The position numbers were made by a program, and so were the translations under genes. The notes under the pieces are model-generated. The model was not told the origin of the DNA. It was given only the letters and a program-made list of their open reading frames with translations, and did not search any database. Shown here one piece after another: positions 49,111-60,000 of a stretch of 60,000 nucleotides of DNA. Every line of letters starts with the position of its first letter. The stretch's first letter is position 1. Source of the stretch: Owenia fusiformis (lineage: Eukaryota > Annelida > Polychaeta > Sabellida > Oweniidae); NCBI GenBank assembly GCA_903813345.2, contig CAIIXF020000001.1, forward strand, positions 61,585,885-61,645,884, in the 5' to 3' direction.

Positions 49111-50988
49111 TTAATATGCCATAATAGGCATATTGTGTAGTCCTGGGTTGACCTGGGAGGCCTGAGGTTGATGTTGGTTCCATTGCCATCCATAAGGTGG
49201 TGGAGCATACTGTGCCCAGCGCTGATGTCCTTGAGGTAAAACATGGGCGGGATGGACAGCAGTGGGGTTATATGAGTTAAATCCAGAGTGTATGTCATGC
49301 ACATATGGTTGTACAGGAGCATAGCGGGGGTTGTTTGATTGTGGAATCGGGGTATTAGAAGGATGCACTGGTTGGATACTGGCAGTTGAGTCGGAAACAG
49401 CAGTTTGAGTTGCGTCAGAGACTTGAGGTAAAGATTCCTTAGGGGATTCACAGTTTCCAGGAAGGGATTTTAGAAATGTCTCAAGCTTTGCTACACCAGC
49501 ATCATTGAGATGAGACTGGTCATAGAAAAGATTGCGATCTACTGTGTTGAATCTTCCAAATTGTTCATAACATGAGTGAAAGGAAACATTGGGAGTCGCC
49601 TTTGCCAATGATTCAAGCATGGTGTTCGCTTCCCTAACAGATGCATTTAGTTTGTGGCTCAGCATCGGTATAATAGATGAGATGAGGAATTTGGCATTTG
49701 GAAATTTAGATTTAGCTGTCTCAATAAGTAACATTGTATCAGCTTTGATGTCAAGCATGGACGAACCATTTTTTATGTCGATGATTCCAGCTTGAAGTGT
49801 GATGTTTCTAAGATTAGGACTATCTTTGCTAGAATCTATAGAATCCTTGATATTTGATAGGGTAGCACCTCCATAGGTACGTACTGCTACAGGTGCACCA
49901 AGATTTTGCGGTTTAACTTTTCTTAGTCGAGAGTCACCAATAATTAGGGAGGTTGTTGACCTATTCAAGTAGAGAGTACGTATTGGCTTTTGGGCTTGAT
50001 CTTTTGGGGCATTTGTAGTACGACCTCTGGCAGAGTGAGGAGATGTTCTAGGTAAATCCTCATGAGGTTCTTGTCGCTGGGAAGATATGGTGGGAGCTTG
50101 AGTTTGGACATTGTCTTTGATGATCTCAGACTGTAAATGTGCCAGGGGCATATCCTCACAAGGCTCATGTGGTTTTGAAGCAGCGGTAGGCGCCTTAGGT
50201 TCTTTTGGTTTTGTAGGTGCATTCTGCATTCGTTGGATTGCACCTTTAACTTCACGTATCTCTTTTGTAGTATCAGAATGAAATGACTTTGTCAAGTCTG
50301 ACGAGTGCTTGATTTCGTCAAGGAGCGATCGGGCCTCAGTTTTCAGACTCCTCATAAGTCTGACTTCTTGGTCTCGAATGAGTGATTCCAGTTGATCACA
50401 TCTCTTTTGGTTTCTCTCATCTATTTGGTTTAATAAGAGCAAGACATCTGCAAGAGAATCTTCTTCACAATTACTTTGTTCTTCAATTGATGTCTGATTG
50501 TTGTTTTCGCAATGACTTTTTACTTCAATTGATTGTAATGGTAATGGGGTTATCACCTTCAGTAATGTTGTTGATGACGCGTGTGTCTCTAATGTTGAGT
50601 CCAAAAGGGAGTTCTGGTGGACACTGGAGATATCAAAAGATTCATCTTGCCTGGCAATGAAGTCTCTCAGTTCTTTTAGGTTGGGGAAGCTTTCTACAAA
50701 CAAAGTCTTCGCAGACTTTCCTTGTATTACAATTGTGCCGGTGGTCATGTAGATGGTGATTTTATACAATATTTCACTCACGTTTTCGGCATTATTGTGT
50801 GTGCGAACATCGGTGCTGGCAAAAGACAGCTTGGCCTCATTGCCGATTTGATAGTTTCTGCTGATGTCGTTTTCAGTGGCAATAAATTGAAAGTAAATGT
50901 GTATTGCCATCATCCAATTGTGTAGGTGTTCAACTGATGTCTTAAACACTATATAGGGTTCACAGGTTCGAGGTCGTTGTGTCAACAC
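49111..50988 (-). CDS. LINE ORF1: coiled coil plus SGNH-esterase-like domain
   Basis: A 625-residue protein that in this family accompanies the element RNA. Residues about 60-115 form a small N-terminal domain with 'TTGTIVIQGK'. A charged, probably coiled-coil region follows (about 185-255). A Pro/Lys-rich linker (257-335) leads to an SGNH-hydrolase-like domain (about 345-510): 'LIIGDSRLRK' carries the nucleophile Ser353, 'TYGGAT' (371-376) the glycine block, 'LQAGIIDI' (398-405) the third block, and 'YDQSHLND' the Asp490/His493 pair. The tail (515-625) is Pro/His/Gln-rich. There is no CCHC zinc knuckle. In the third block the usual Asn of 'GxND' is replaced (AGIID), so catalytic activity is uncertain. 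It lies 219 bp upstream of ORF2. Confidence 0.85.
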   Translation of the reverse strand: MLTQRPRTCEPYIVFKTSVEHLHNWMMAIHIYFQFIATENDISRNYQIGNEAKLSFASTDVRTHNNAENVSEILYKITIYMTTGTIVIQGKSAKTLFVESFPNLKELRDFIARQDESFDISSVHQNSLLDSTLETHASSTTLLKVITPLPLQSIEVKSHCENNNQTSIEEQSNCEEDSLADVLLLLNQIDERNQKRCDQLESLIRDQEVRLMRSLKTEARSLLDEIKHSSDLTKSFHSDTTKEIREVKGAIQRMQNAPTKPKEPKAPTAASKPHEPCEDMPLAHLQSEIIKDNVQTQAPTISSQRQEPHEDLPRTSPHSARGRTTNAPKDQAQKPIRTLYLNRSTTSLIIGDSRLRKVKPQNLGAPVAVRTYGGATLSNIKDSIDSSKDSPNLRNITLQAGIIDIKNGSSMLDIKADTMLLIETAKSKFPNAKFLISSIIPMLSHKLNASVREANTMLESLAKATPNVSFHSCYEQFGRFNTVDRNLFYDQSHLNDAGVAKLETFLKSLPGNCESPKESLPQVSDATQTAVSDSTASIQPVHPSNTPIPQSNNPRYAPVQPYVHDIHSGFNSYNPTAVHPAHVLPQGHQRWAQYAPPPYGWQWNQHQPQASQVNPGLHNMPIMAY

Positions 50989-51000
50989 CTCTAACTGTTA

Positions 51001-51699
51001 TATAGCATAAGTATATTATAGATCGTCACACATTTATAAAAGGGTGATTTTTATTTTGACAAATCAATTCCACATTTATGGGTGAAGTTTCAGGATCTTC
51101 TATTTGTATATAATAAGGAAAAATTGGCATCTAAATTTCCCCATAACGTAATAGCACACAGCTTGGCATATGAAATATCCTACAAATAAAACAAAGCAAG
51201 ACAAACCGGTTTCTAATACAAGGATTTATATTGGCTGTAGTACATGTATTCTTTGAAGGCAATTACTCATAGGATAACGTTTTCAAAATTATTATAAACG
51301 GATTACTTTATCTCAAAGACAAATTCAATAAACTGGATTTTACAGAACTCCCCTTATTTCTTAAAAATGGACTGATCCAGTTGATTCGCCTGGAGCCGCC
51401 ATATTGTTTTTATACGGGATGCTAATCGGAACCCTTTAAAAGCATTCATTAGTGAAATTGTTGTCTACTTTCATGAGGTTTAAGATGTGCAGTGTGACCT
51501 TGATAATTAGTAATTACCGTAACATCTTTCAGGTGAAATCTTTGAGTGATTAGAAGATAGATGGATAAATGTGAGCTTGATATGATAGGAACGTGAAGGG
51601 AAGATGTGGAACAGTAGGAGAATGGGAGGGGGTCATGGGACAGAGAAATGAGATAGAAATGGAGGGTAAGGGAAGGTTTTATAGGAGTGGGATAGCAAG
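51001..51699. other. Spacer between the LINE and the minisatellites
   Basis: May include the 5' end of the LINE. No separate gene seen. From about 51600 the sequence grades into G/A-rich degenerate units of the following 19-bp array. Confidence 0.4.
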
Positions 51700-52737
51700 G
51701 GTAGTATGAGAGGGGAGGGGTAGTATGAGAGGGGATGTGTAGTATGAGAGGGGAGGTGTAGTATGAGAGGGGAGGTGTAGTATGAGAGGGGAGGTGTAGT
51801 ATGAGAGGGGAAGGGTAGTATGAGAGGGGAGGGGTAGTATGAGAGGGGAGGTGTAGTATGAAAGGGGAAGGGTAGTAAGAGAGGGGAGGTGTAGTATGAG
51901 AGGGGAGGTGTAGTATGAGAGGGGAGGGGTAGGGAGGGGTAGTATGAGAGGGGAGGGGTAGTATAGTATGAGAGGGGAGGGGTAGTATGAGAGGGGAGGG
52001 GTAGTATGAGAGGGGAGGGGTAGTATAGTATGAGAGGGGAGCGTTAGTATTAGAGGGGAGGGGTAGTATGAGAGGGGAGGGGTAGTATAGTATGAGAGGG
52101 GAGCGTTAGTATGAGAGAGGAGGGGTAGTATGAGAGGGAAGGGGTAGTATGAGAGGGGAGGGTTAGTATAGTATGAGAGGGGAGGGGTAGTATGAGAGGG
52201 AAGGGGTAGTATGAGAGGGGAGAGGTAGTATGAGAGGGGAGGGGTAGTATGAAAGGGGAGGGGTAGTATGAGAGGGGAGAGGTAGTATGAGAGGGGAGAG
52301 GTAGTATGAGAGGGGAGCCATAGTATGAGAGGAGAGGGGTAGTATGAGAGGGAAGGGGTAGTATGATAGGGGAGGGATAGTATGATATGGGAGGGGTAGT
52401 ATGAGAGGGGAGGCATAGTATGAGAGGGGAGGGGTAGTATGATAGGGGAGGGGTAGTATGAGAGGGGAGGGGTAGTATGAGAGGGGAGGGGTAGTATGAG
52501 AGGGAAGGGGTAGTATGAGAGGGGAGGGGTAGTATGAGAGGGAAGGGGTAGTATGATAGGGGAGGGGTAGTATGAGAGGGGAGGGGTAGTATGAGAGGGG
52601 AGGCATAGTTTACGAGGGGAGGGTTAGTATGAGAGGGGAGGCATAGTATGATAGGGGAGTGGTAGTATGAGAGAGGAGGGGTAGTATGAGAGGGAAGGGA
52701 TAGTATGAGAGGGGGGCGTAGTATGAGAGGGGAGGGC
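51700..52737. repeat. 19-bp G-rich minisatellite (GAGAGGGGAGGGGTAGTAT), about 54 copies
   Basis: Direct tandem array with variants GGTG/GGGG and occasional TAGTATAGTAT insertions. Each unit holds two G4 runs in its commonest form, so the plus strand can form G-quadruplexes. On the minus strand the stop-free unit gives long Pro/Leu/Ser/Tyr-rich frames of 19-residue period (51679-52416, 52163-52606); these are not genes. Confidence 0.97.
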
Positions 52738-52854
52738 TGATGACGAAGTGGAATGATATTGGGAAGTGAAAAAATGACGTGTTAGGGGAGGCGTAGTAGG
52801 TTTTGTAAAGGGATTGATAGAAGGAAAGGGAAGAATTTGTTAAAAGAGGTATGG

Positions 52855-53526
52855 CAAGGTAGGCGGTTGACAGGAGTGGTAAGGTAGGTGTTTGACAGAA
52901 GTGGTAAGGTAGGTGGTTGACAGGAGTGGTCAGGTAGATGGTTGACAGGAGTGGTAAGGTAGGTGGTTGACAGGATTGATGAGGTAGGTGGTTGACAGGA
53001 GTGGTAAGGTAGGTGGTTGACAGGAGTGGTAAAGTAGGTGGTTGACAGGAGTGGTGAGGTAGGTGGTTGACAGGAGTGGTAAGGTAGGTGGTTGACAGGA
53101 GTGGTAAGGTAGGTGGTTGACAGGAGTGGTAAAGTAGGTGGTTGACAGGAGTGGTGAGGTAGGTGGTTGACAGGAGTGGTAAGGTAGGTGGTTGACAGGA
53201 GTGGTAAGGTAGGTGGTTGACAGGAGTTGTAAGGGTAGGTGGTTGACAGGAGTGGTAAGGTAGGTGGTTGACAGGAGTGGTGAGGTAGGTGGTTGACAGG
53301 AGTGGTGAGGTAGGTGGTTGACAGGAGTGGTAAGGTAGGTGGTTGACAGGAGTGGTGAGGTAGGTGGTTGACAGGAGTTGTAAGGGTAGGTGGTTGACAG
53401 GAGTGGTGAGGTAGGTGGTTGACAGGAGTGGTAAGGTAGGTGGTTGACAGGAGTGGTAAGGTAGGTGGTTGACAGGAGTGGTAAGGTAGGTGGTTGACAG
53501 GAGCGGTAAGGTAGGTGGTTGACAGG
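52855..53526. repeat. 25-bp minisatellite (GGTAGGTGGTTGACAGGAGTGGTAA less 5), about 27 copies
   Basis: Direct tandem array; the unit is GGTAGGTGGTTGACAGGAGT followed by GGTAA or GGTGA. Two copies carry an inserted G (AAGGGTAGG), showing shared descent by block duplication. A 330-residue minus-strand frame with a 25-residue period is repeat-driven and not a gene. Confidence 0.96.
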
Positions 53527-53940
53527 GAGCTGGTGTGATTCTAATGAGATAAATGCCTTGTGGTTTACATGACATTATGGACATGTTCTCATCTATCCTC
53601 AAATGAGAATTTTCATCCCCACGGACCCATACCTCAGTCTAGCAAACATTAGATTGATTTAAATAGGCTATTAAATCAGGATAAAATATACATTATATTT
53701 TGTGAAAACCATCAATGTGGTTATAATGATCTTATTACATCTGATCTGATGTACATTCTGATCTTTGTTGATCAGGAAGTCTTGTCTAATAGTTTGCTTC
53801 TATTAACTCTGACAGACAACATAGGTTTTGTGAAATAAAATCAGTTTTCTATTGATTCTCATCGTTTTGATGACAGGATATGATGGCAACTGATCAGCTG
53901 TATGTCAGCATTCTCTTATACTCAGAGAATTCAACAAACT
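53527..53940. other. Spacer between minisatellites, nothing recognised
   Basis: About 410 bp of AT-rich single-copy-looking sequence. No exon or repeat seen. Confidence 0.4.
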
Positions 53941-55053
53941 CAACCAATAACCAAAGGTCAATGCAATGTAAAAGCAAAAACCAAAGGTCAATGCAATATA
54001 AAAGCAATAACCAAAGGTCAATGCAATTTAAAAGCAATAACCAAAGGTCAATGCAATGTAAAAGCAATAACCAAAGGTCAATACAATGTACAACCAATAA
54101 CCAAAGGTCAATGCAATGTAAAAGCAATAACCAAAGGTCAATGCAATGTAAAAGCAATAACCAAAGGTCAATGCAATATAAAAGCAATAACCAAAGGTCA
54201 ATGCAATTTAAAAGCAATAACCAAAGGTCAATGCAATGTAAAAGCAATCACCAAAGGTCAATACAATGTACAACCAATAACCAAAGGTCAATGCAATGTA
54301 AAAGCAATAACCAAAGGTCAATGCAATGTAAAAGCAATAACCAAAGGTCAGTGCAATGTAAAAGCAATAACCAAAGGTCAATGCAATGTAAAAGCAAGAA
54401 CCAAAGGTCAATACAATGTACAACCAATAACTAAAGGTCAATGCAATGTAAAAGCAATAACCAAAGGTCAATTCAATGTTAAAGCAATAACCAAAGGTCA
54501 GTGCAATGTAAAAGCAATAACCAAAGGTCAATGCAATGTAAAAGCAATAACCAAAGGTCAATGCAATGTACAACCAATGACCAAAGGTCAGTGCAATATA
54601 AAAGCAATAACCAAAGGCCAATGCATGTAAAAGCAATAACCAAAGGTCAATTCAATGTAAAAGCAATAACCAAAGGTCAATGCAATGTAAAAGCAGTAAT
54701 CAAAGGTCAATGCAATGTACAACCAATGACCAAAGGTCAATTCAATGTAAAAGCAATAACCAAAGGTCAATGCAATGTATAAGCAAGAACCAAATGTCAA
54801 TGCAATGTAAAAGCAATAATCAAAGGTCAGTGCAATGTAAAAGCAATAATCAAATGTCAATGCAATGTACAACCAATGACCAAAGGTCAATGCAATGTAA
54901 ATACAATAAACAAAGGTACAATTCAATATAAAAGCAATAACCAAAGGTCAATGCAATGTAAAAGCAATAACCAAAGGTCAATGCAATATAAAACCAATAA
55001 CCAAAAGTTAATGCAATGTAAAAGCAATAACCAAGGTTAATGCAATGTAAAAG
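53941..55053. repeat. 30-bp minisatellite (AACCAAAGGTCAATGCAATG + TAAAAGCAAT), about 37 copies
   Basis: Direct tandem array. A variant with GTACAACCAATAACC recurs at spacings that are multiples of 30 bp, for example 180 bp between matching variants at 54086 and 54266, so blocks of about six units were duplicated. Because 30 is a multiple of 3, long repeat frames appear on both strands with 10-residue periods such as NQRSMQCKSN. Divergence and frame breaks rise after 54600. Confidence 0.97.
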
Positions 55054-55739
55054 CAGGGATCACTTGAATTGCTTTTGTTTGAAAACAAAGATTAATGGCT
55101 TTGAATGAGGATAAAAATTTTATACTATTTCTGTGTTTCTGCCAATACCAGAGCCATAAGCAATTATTTTTATATTTTACATTTACCTTGATTCTTGTGA
55201 CAAAGCAGGGTTTTGTGTTCCTGTTTTTTTTAAGGAAATTCATTAGTAATTTTTTTTAGAGAAAGCCAACACTAACGTCTTGTATTGGAATAAATTGACA
55301 TTTATTTTTAGTTTGATTGATTAAGCTGTAAATACCATGACACAACAACTTGCCATCATCAGAAAATGTAAAGCTCACAAACATTGATCGATTTTCTTAA
55401 TTTGACCTTTATTTAGACAGATATGTAGCATCTTGGATTAAAATTACATTTATTAGGAATAATAATTTTTTTAAGATGAGAGTGAGCTGATCTGAAAGCA
55501 TGAAGAATAATGCAGCATACTCTAAGAATTACATAAAAGCTAACCATTTCCCAGGCACTTTTTCAATCCCAGGGCTATCTCCTTTTGTATTACTAGATTC
55601 CAACATAGTCACCATATGATGAAATATTGAATATATGTCACTAAGGCATCATCACCCATAGTAACAAAGGTAAGTGTGTGATTAACTTATTTCAGGCTTT
55701 CATGATTCTATTATAACACAAATTGAATGAATACCTGAA
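55054..55739. other. Non-coding stretch, nothing recognised
   Basis: AT-rich sequence without a supported gene. Confidence 0.4.
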
Positions 55740-56010
55740 ACAGTTTATAACTATTACAATACCTACGTCTTGTCCTATACATTATATCTGTTTTATGATT
55801 ATTACAATACCTGTGTCTTGTCCCATCCATTATATTTGTTTTTATGATTATTACAATACCTTCGTCTTGTCCCATCCGTTATATTTATTTTTATGATTAT
55901 TACAATACCTGTGTCTTTTCCCATCTGAGATGAAGCAGTTTATAACTATTACAATACCTATGTCTTGTCCTATCCATTATATCTATTTTTTATGATTATT
56001 ACAATACCTT
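55740..56010. repeat. About 50-60-bp tandem repeat, four to five copies
   Basis: The motif ATGATTATTACAATACCT plus GTGTCTTGTCCCATCC recurs at about 55793, 55845, 55895 and 55990, with a longer unit including AGTTTATAACTATTACAATA at 55742 and 55934. Moderately diverged. Confidence 0.85.
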
Positions 56011-56011
56011 T

Positions 56012-56520
56012 GTCTTTTCCTTCCTTCGTCTGTCCGTCCGTCCTCCGTCCGTACATATGTCTGTACATACGTACATACGTACGTCCTTCAGGGCAATAAC
56101 TCAAATACCATTGGCCCGATTTTGTTCATATATCTTACACATATGCCATATGGAGGTAGAAGTTCTGCTCAAAAGCTGATTTCCAAATACTCAAAAAGTA
56201 ATAGAGCGATTTTGTTCATATTTGATATGTAAATACTCATAAGCATACCACACTGTCTTATGACATTTTGGCAGGTAGGCAGCCATTTTGAAATTACATA
56301 TTACAAATTACATTTTGTTATAACATTATACACTTTCTGATGACTAGTTGGCTGTAATGGTTGCCTTTTTTGTGTGTTATTTTACGATTTTTGCTATATA
56401 CATTTGTACTTTGTTTATAAAAATGCCAGCCATGGCTGTTCGATGGGATTTGCTACGCTTTGGCGTTGCTGTTGTCTAGTTATTTGTAAGAAATTGCCTT
56501 TAATAAAGACCAATATAGCA
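56012..56520. repeat. Probable dispersed repeat with GTCC/TACG simple repeat
   Basis: A pyrimidine/GTCC-rich stretch (TCTGTCCGTCCGTCCTCCGT) and TACGTACATACG at 56028-56085 are followed by CAATAACTCAAATACCATTG and 'GATTTTGTTCATAT' twice. The segment ends near GTTGCTGTTGTCTAG and TTTAATAAAG. This order is reminiscent of a repeat family common in molluscan genomes, from general recollection. I cannot fix its ends. Confidence 0.4.
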
Positions 56521-57266
56521 TAAATATGATAAAAATACTGGCTGCATAAAAAAACTAAAAACATGCTTATATAAATCATAAACAGCATTAATACATTATA
56601 AATGCAAATATACAGCTACAAGTACCGGTATGTATAAATAGAAAAATAGATGGCAGCATGTGTGCTGGTAAGGCTTACCAGCTGCATGCAGCTTTTGCAA
56701 TTACTCAGATGCGAGTAGGTAGTTACCAGTTTCATCACCAGGTGGCTGATTCGGGGGAATTAACATGGCAGGGTATTACAAAATTCCCTTAAACTTGAAT
56801 ATGCATCAGTTTTAGTGGTTCACTTTTCATATTACCCTTATGTATCTGATAGTTATACAAATTAACATATGTCCAGTAAAAGAAAATATTATCTGCCCAA
56901 CACAAGAAAAGATATTTCACTTTTTGTGGTTTTACAAGATAGGGTCTATGGGGAATCTCCCCGACCTAGAAGTCACATTTTCAAAGAAAATTAAATTTCC
57001 AAAATTGATAAACTCTTTTCAAAACCACATTTCTAAATGTAATTTTACATGTAGATTCCAAATATGACATCAGTTTGACTGAATTTTTAATGATGTAAAT
57101 CAAGATTATTTCTACTCGCATATGGGATATTGGAAAAACTGATAAAAGTCACTTTTTGATTTATTGAATATTTCTAAATAAAGTACTTAATGTAAAAATC
57201 CATTGGCATACATCAAGATGATCTTGTGGACATGGGGTTTGTCATATAACCTTAAAATTTTGATCC
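56521..57266. other. Non-coding stretch, nothing recognised
   Basis: AT-rich; contains a CAGCATG/CATGCAG-rich palindromic spot (56652-56693, ATGGCAGCATGTGTGCTGG and CAGCTGCATGCAGC). No gene. Confidence 0.35.
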
Positions 57267-57270
57267 TTAA

Positions 57271-57989
57271 AGTCCCCGTCTAAAGTTTCAAAATATTTTT
57301 TTGTCATTCATTTACTATTTGTCAGGACTTAAAAAGTGATTTTTGAAAAAAAAGAAAATTTTTGAAAAAAAGTGTGAGCATTTCATTTCTCAAATATTCA
57401 AATTTCCCGCCATTTTTCATAAAAAGTTGAAATTTCTTAATCATCAAATATTTCTTAATGCATTTCAAAAAAGATTATCTTTTTAACACCAATGCAAAGA
57501 TTGAACAAAGGACACACTATTTCAATAATAAAATGCCATATTTAATGGGCCACTTCAATGTTTTAGCATATCAAAAATATTTTGAAACATTAAAAAACCA
57601 ATGTTGATTGTCTAACCAGGTTAAAAGGAAGAATAAATTATGTTTTAGATATCATTGTACCATTGGTTTCTATGCGAACTAAAATTTTGAAATGCATTTT
57701 TCTCAGAACCATTTTCATGCACTGATAAGTTCATTTCTCGCTTATTTATGAACCGATTTTCTTAATTTTTTCGGCAAAAAACATGGGGGGTGAATGCTAT
57801 GCATTGGAATGAATTGTGGCTAATTAAAAGATACGAGTGGACTCTAAAAGTTGGTTTTAAATAATTTTGGAACAAAAAGTCTACAAAAACCAATTTTTGA
57901 AAGAAAAAAAAGTTTAACATATCACACTTTGATAACATTGGGTAAGACTACAATATAAGCCAAAGTGGTTAAAACTTTATATGGGGCCT
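57271..57989. mobile_element. TTAA-flanked MITE (piggyBac/Kolobok-type)
   Basis: TTAA at 57267-57270 and 57990-57993 flanks about 25-bp inverted ends: AGTCCCCGTCTAAAGTTT on the left and AGGCCCCATATAAAGTTTT on the right (other strand). The 719-bp interior is AT-rich and non-coding. TTAA targets are used by piggyBac and Kolobok transposons; which one cannot be decided here. Confidence 0.65.
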
Positions 57990-57993
57990 TTAA

Positions 57994-60000
57994 AAAATAA
58001 ATCAACTTTTAACGATTTTTCACGTTGTTTCAATGGGGATTTAGCCTGACTTTTTTCAGAAAAGTTCAGAATCCTTGGAAATTGATTAAAATGAAATAAC
58101 TGTTTACTATTAAATCGAATGTCTTCTCATAGAAAATACACAGTGTTCAAATATGTCATAAATATATAAGCACAAGTGCCAAAGGGAAAGGACCAAAAGT
58201 TGTAATGGAACTTAGCAAGAAAAAACCCCCACCATTCAAGAACCAATATCACAATCCAAGACCAGAAGACCAAGGGACATTTCATTCATACTGAAGTCAT
58301 TACAATACATGTTGATAATAGAAGAAAGCCTGGCAGAATTATTTATTAGTTTGTTTTCTTAGTTTAATTTGCATATGATATGTGTGTATTTTTATTTTCA
58401 ATACTGTCACTTATGCCTTTTTATGCTTTTTTTAGGCAAACTTATTCAGAATCCATCAAGTGTTGCAGGGAAATAGCATATATAAGGGTGATCACAATGA
58501 TTTTTATATGAACAGATTCAGTATTGAGTTCCTGTCATGAGAACAAATGTCCCATCATGGATGCTTTTAGCAGATAGCGTCAATAGTTCAGATCAAATTC
58601 ACCCATGCTGAATTAATGCAGTTATCTGTAGCAAACACAAGACACAGATTCTAGCATCAGGCTATTTCTGCACATAGGGGATTGGTTCTTTTTCACCAGA
58701 TGTACCCTTATGTAGCTTTAAATGAACTTTTTCATGGCACTAATCATGCTGGATACCCAAAAAGCAAAGGAGGTCAAAACAATCATGTATTCTTACATTT
58801 AGAAAGGAGTGCCTAACCTTTGGTAAACTATTTTGAGTTCAGCGAACTTCTGTACACTGGGTTCCTTCAATTGGTTCATCAATTATTCTTCTCCTTAGGG
58901 GAAAAAAATTGGGAGAAAATTAAGTCAATACCATACATGCAGATTTCCTGTTCAGAAATACAGTGAAATAGAAGTCTGTAAGTTACAGTTCTGTGCTTGT
59001 TGTTTTCTTGTTGTAAAACTATAGATTTATAGTAATTTGGATAATATAAATGTATAGCTCTAATGGCAGTCAGTTATAAAGTAGGTAGTAATCTACAAAG
59101 AAATCTACTAATCTACAGAGAAAAATACAAATCACTGGGAAGACTTTCTCACAAAGAGAACATTTGAGATTCAGTCCCATTTTAAGTCTAGATTTTCCAA
59201 TAGAAAATAAGAATACCACCATCTTATATATTTATGCAACCCTTTAATGTAATTACTCTCTCAATATAAAGATGAAGATTTAATGGTTTGTTTTGAAATG
59301 GAATCAATTATAGCTGAGAGTTGCTTTTTCATCAATTTGTTTGACATTACTAATTGTTTCTTTAAAAAAAATTGTTTCTTTAAAAAAATTTTATTGTTAG
59401 ATCCTTGTTTTTATATATTTTATATACATGTATATGCATGTTACTTTACACTAAAGAAGACATTTATTTATTTTCTCCTTTACTTTCCAAGATGGTGAGA
59501 ACAAATACCAGTGCGCCACCTATATATCACAATCATAACTGAAACACAATGCACAATCAACATGATGCAATGTATCTGACATGATTTATAGACCCATTAC
59601 AGCCACTCACATTTATAAATGACAAAGTTTGCAATTATTAATATTTCTCACTATTTGAAGGACTGTATCTGGTCTGTAGCAGCCAATATATGATTCCCGA
59701 AGACAGGAAAATGATCAACTTATTTCAGTGATTGATGACATTTGAAATTCCCCACACGCTTTAGTCATTTGAAGGTCTAGGCTAATTAATCCTGCGGTCA
59801 TTTCCCGTTTACTTTCTCTGAAGTCTCTTGATTAAAATATTGTCCTTGTATTTTGTCATTACACTAACAGCAAAACCAGTATATCTGAACACCTCTAATC
59901 CAAACATCTCTCAATGAACACTTTTACTCAGTTCTAATTTTGATATCTCCCATTTACTTACATAAAAAGAATCGTTGACATACATGAACACCTTGTAAAC
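57994..60000. other. Non-coding stretch, nothing recognised
   Basis: About 2 kb of AT-rich sequence. A small tandem TTGTTTCTTTAAAAAAA duplication (59354-59390) is the only repeat noted. No exon is supported; if the clavesin-like gene continues beyond 60 kb this is intron. Confidence 0.4.

Larger units (their letters stand above)
45414..51000 (-). mobile_element. CR1/L2-type LINE retrotransposon, both ORFs intact
   Basis: A non-LTR element in reverse orientation: ORF1 (50988-49111), a 219-bp spacer, ORF2 (48891-45739), a roughly 300-bp 3' UTR, and a (AAAT)n tail whose complement TTTTATTTATTTATTTATTT lies at 45414-45433. ORF1 with an esterase-like domain plus ORF2 with apurinic-type endonuclease and reverse transcriptase is characteristic of the CR1/L2 group. 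The absence of stops in both long frames points to a young insertion. I could not fix the 5' end or a target-site duplication; the 5' UTR may extend somewhat past 51000. Confidence 0.9.

Noticed and set aside
50950-50985. tRNA B-box-like GGTTCGAGGTC
   Set aside because: No A box or cloverleaf around it, and it falls within the start of LINE ORF1.
51679-53602. Long minus-strand frames (245, 147 and 330 codons) rich in Pro, Leu, Ser, Thr
   Set aside because: They have exact 19- and 25-residue periods following the 19- and 25-bp DNA repeats; a stop-free repeat unit gives open frames automatically.
53880-54944. Overlapping 80-240 codon repeat frames on both strands
   Set aside because: The 30-bp unit is a multiple of three and lacks stops in several frames; frames on both strands are equally long, which is not expected of a gene.
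55680-55730. Possible third clavesin exon after TTATTTCAG at 55696
   Set aside because: The sequence after the acceptor (S-F-H-D-S...) does not match the FLRTDDAF block expected next.

Overview
This is a eukaryotic, almost certainly metazoan, window. It is AT-rich and intron-rich, holds a non-LTR retrotransposon with two open frames, and is crowded with short DNA transposons and minisatellites. The repeat style, including a GTCC-rich simple repeat followed by a 'GGGCAATAACTCAAATACC' stretch near 56 kb, suggests a marine invertebrate, perhaps a mollusc or other lophotrochozoan. That taxonomic reading is a low-confidence inference.

Genes. Three cellular protein genes can be supported. (1) 619-1653 (+) is an intact single-exon frame for a type II membrane protein that looks like a glycosyltransferase. 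(2) 6821-7186 (-) is the first coding exon of a TBP-like factor (TLF/TRF2/TBPL1). It has an unusual 84-residue N-terminal extension and ends at a clean GTAAGT donor. No second exon was found, so gene 1 probably lies inside its first intron on the opposite strand. (3) 13967-13980 plus 28483-28664 (+) look like the first two coding exons of a clavesin-like CRAL-TRIO protein. Both splice junctions are phase 2 and fit each other. The 14.5-kb intron between them holds the satellite described next, and the rest of this gene was not found and probably lies beyond 60 kb.

Repeats. 1.9-11.5 kb is a cluster of inserted DNA transposons, most with readable target-site duplications (TSDs). Two elements have CAC termini and 5-bp TSDs (Transib/RAG-like signature), one is hAT-like with an 8-bp TSD, and two have TA TSDs; one of the latter keeps a decayed mariner-type transposase. 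14.9-25.4 kb is a 10.5-kb array of a 34-bp satellite with nested higher-order duplications. 31.3-33.4 kb has two minisatellites. 38.7-42.7 kb is a 4-kb foldback element whose arms carry RFX X-box-like palindromes. 43.7-44.2 kb is a CT-rich tract followed by a perfect 21-bp hairpin. 45.4-51.0 kb (-) is a CR1/L2-type LINE with intact ORF1 (SGNH-esterase type) and ORF2 (endonuclease plus reverse transcriptase). 51.7-55.1 kb is a run of three unrelated minisatellites of 19, 25 and 30 bp. 57.3-58.0 kb is a TTAA-type MITE.

Most remaining sequence is intron-like or intergenic with no recognised gene. The long frames inside the minisatellites are by-products of stop-free repeats, not genes. There is no bacterial-type operon, CRISPR array, rRNA, or tRNA that I can support.
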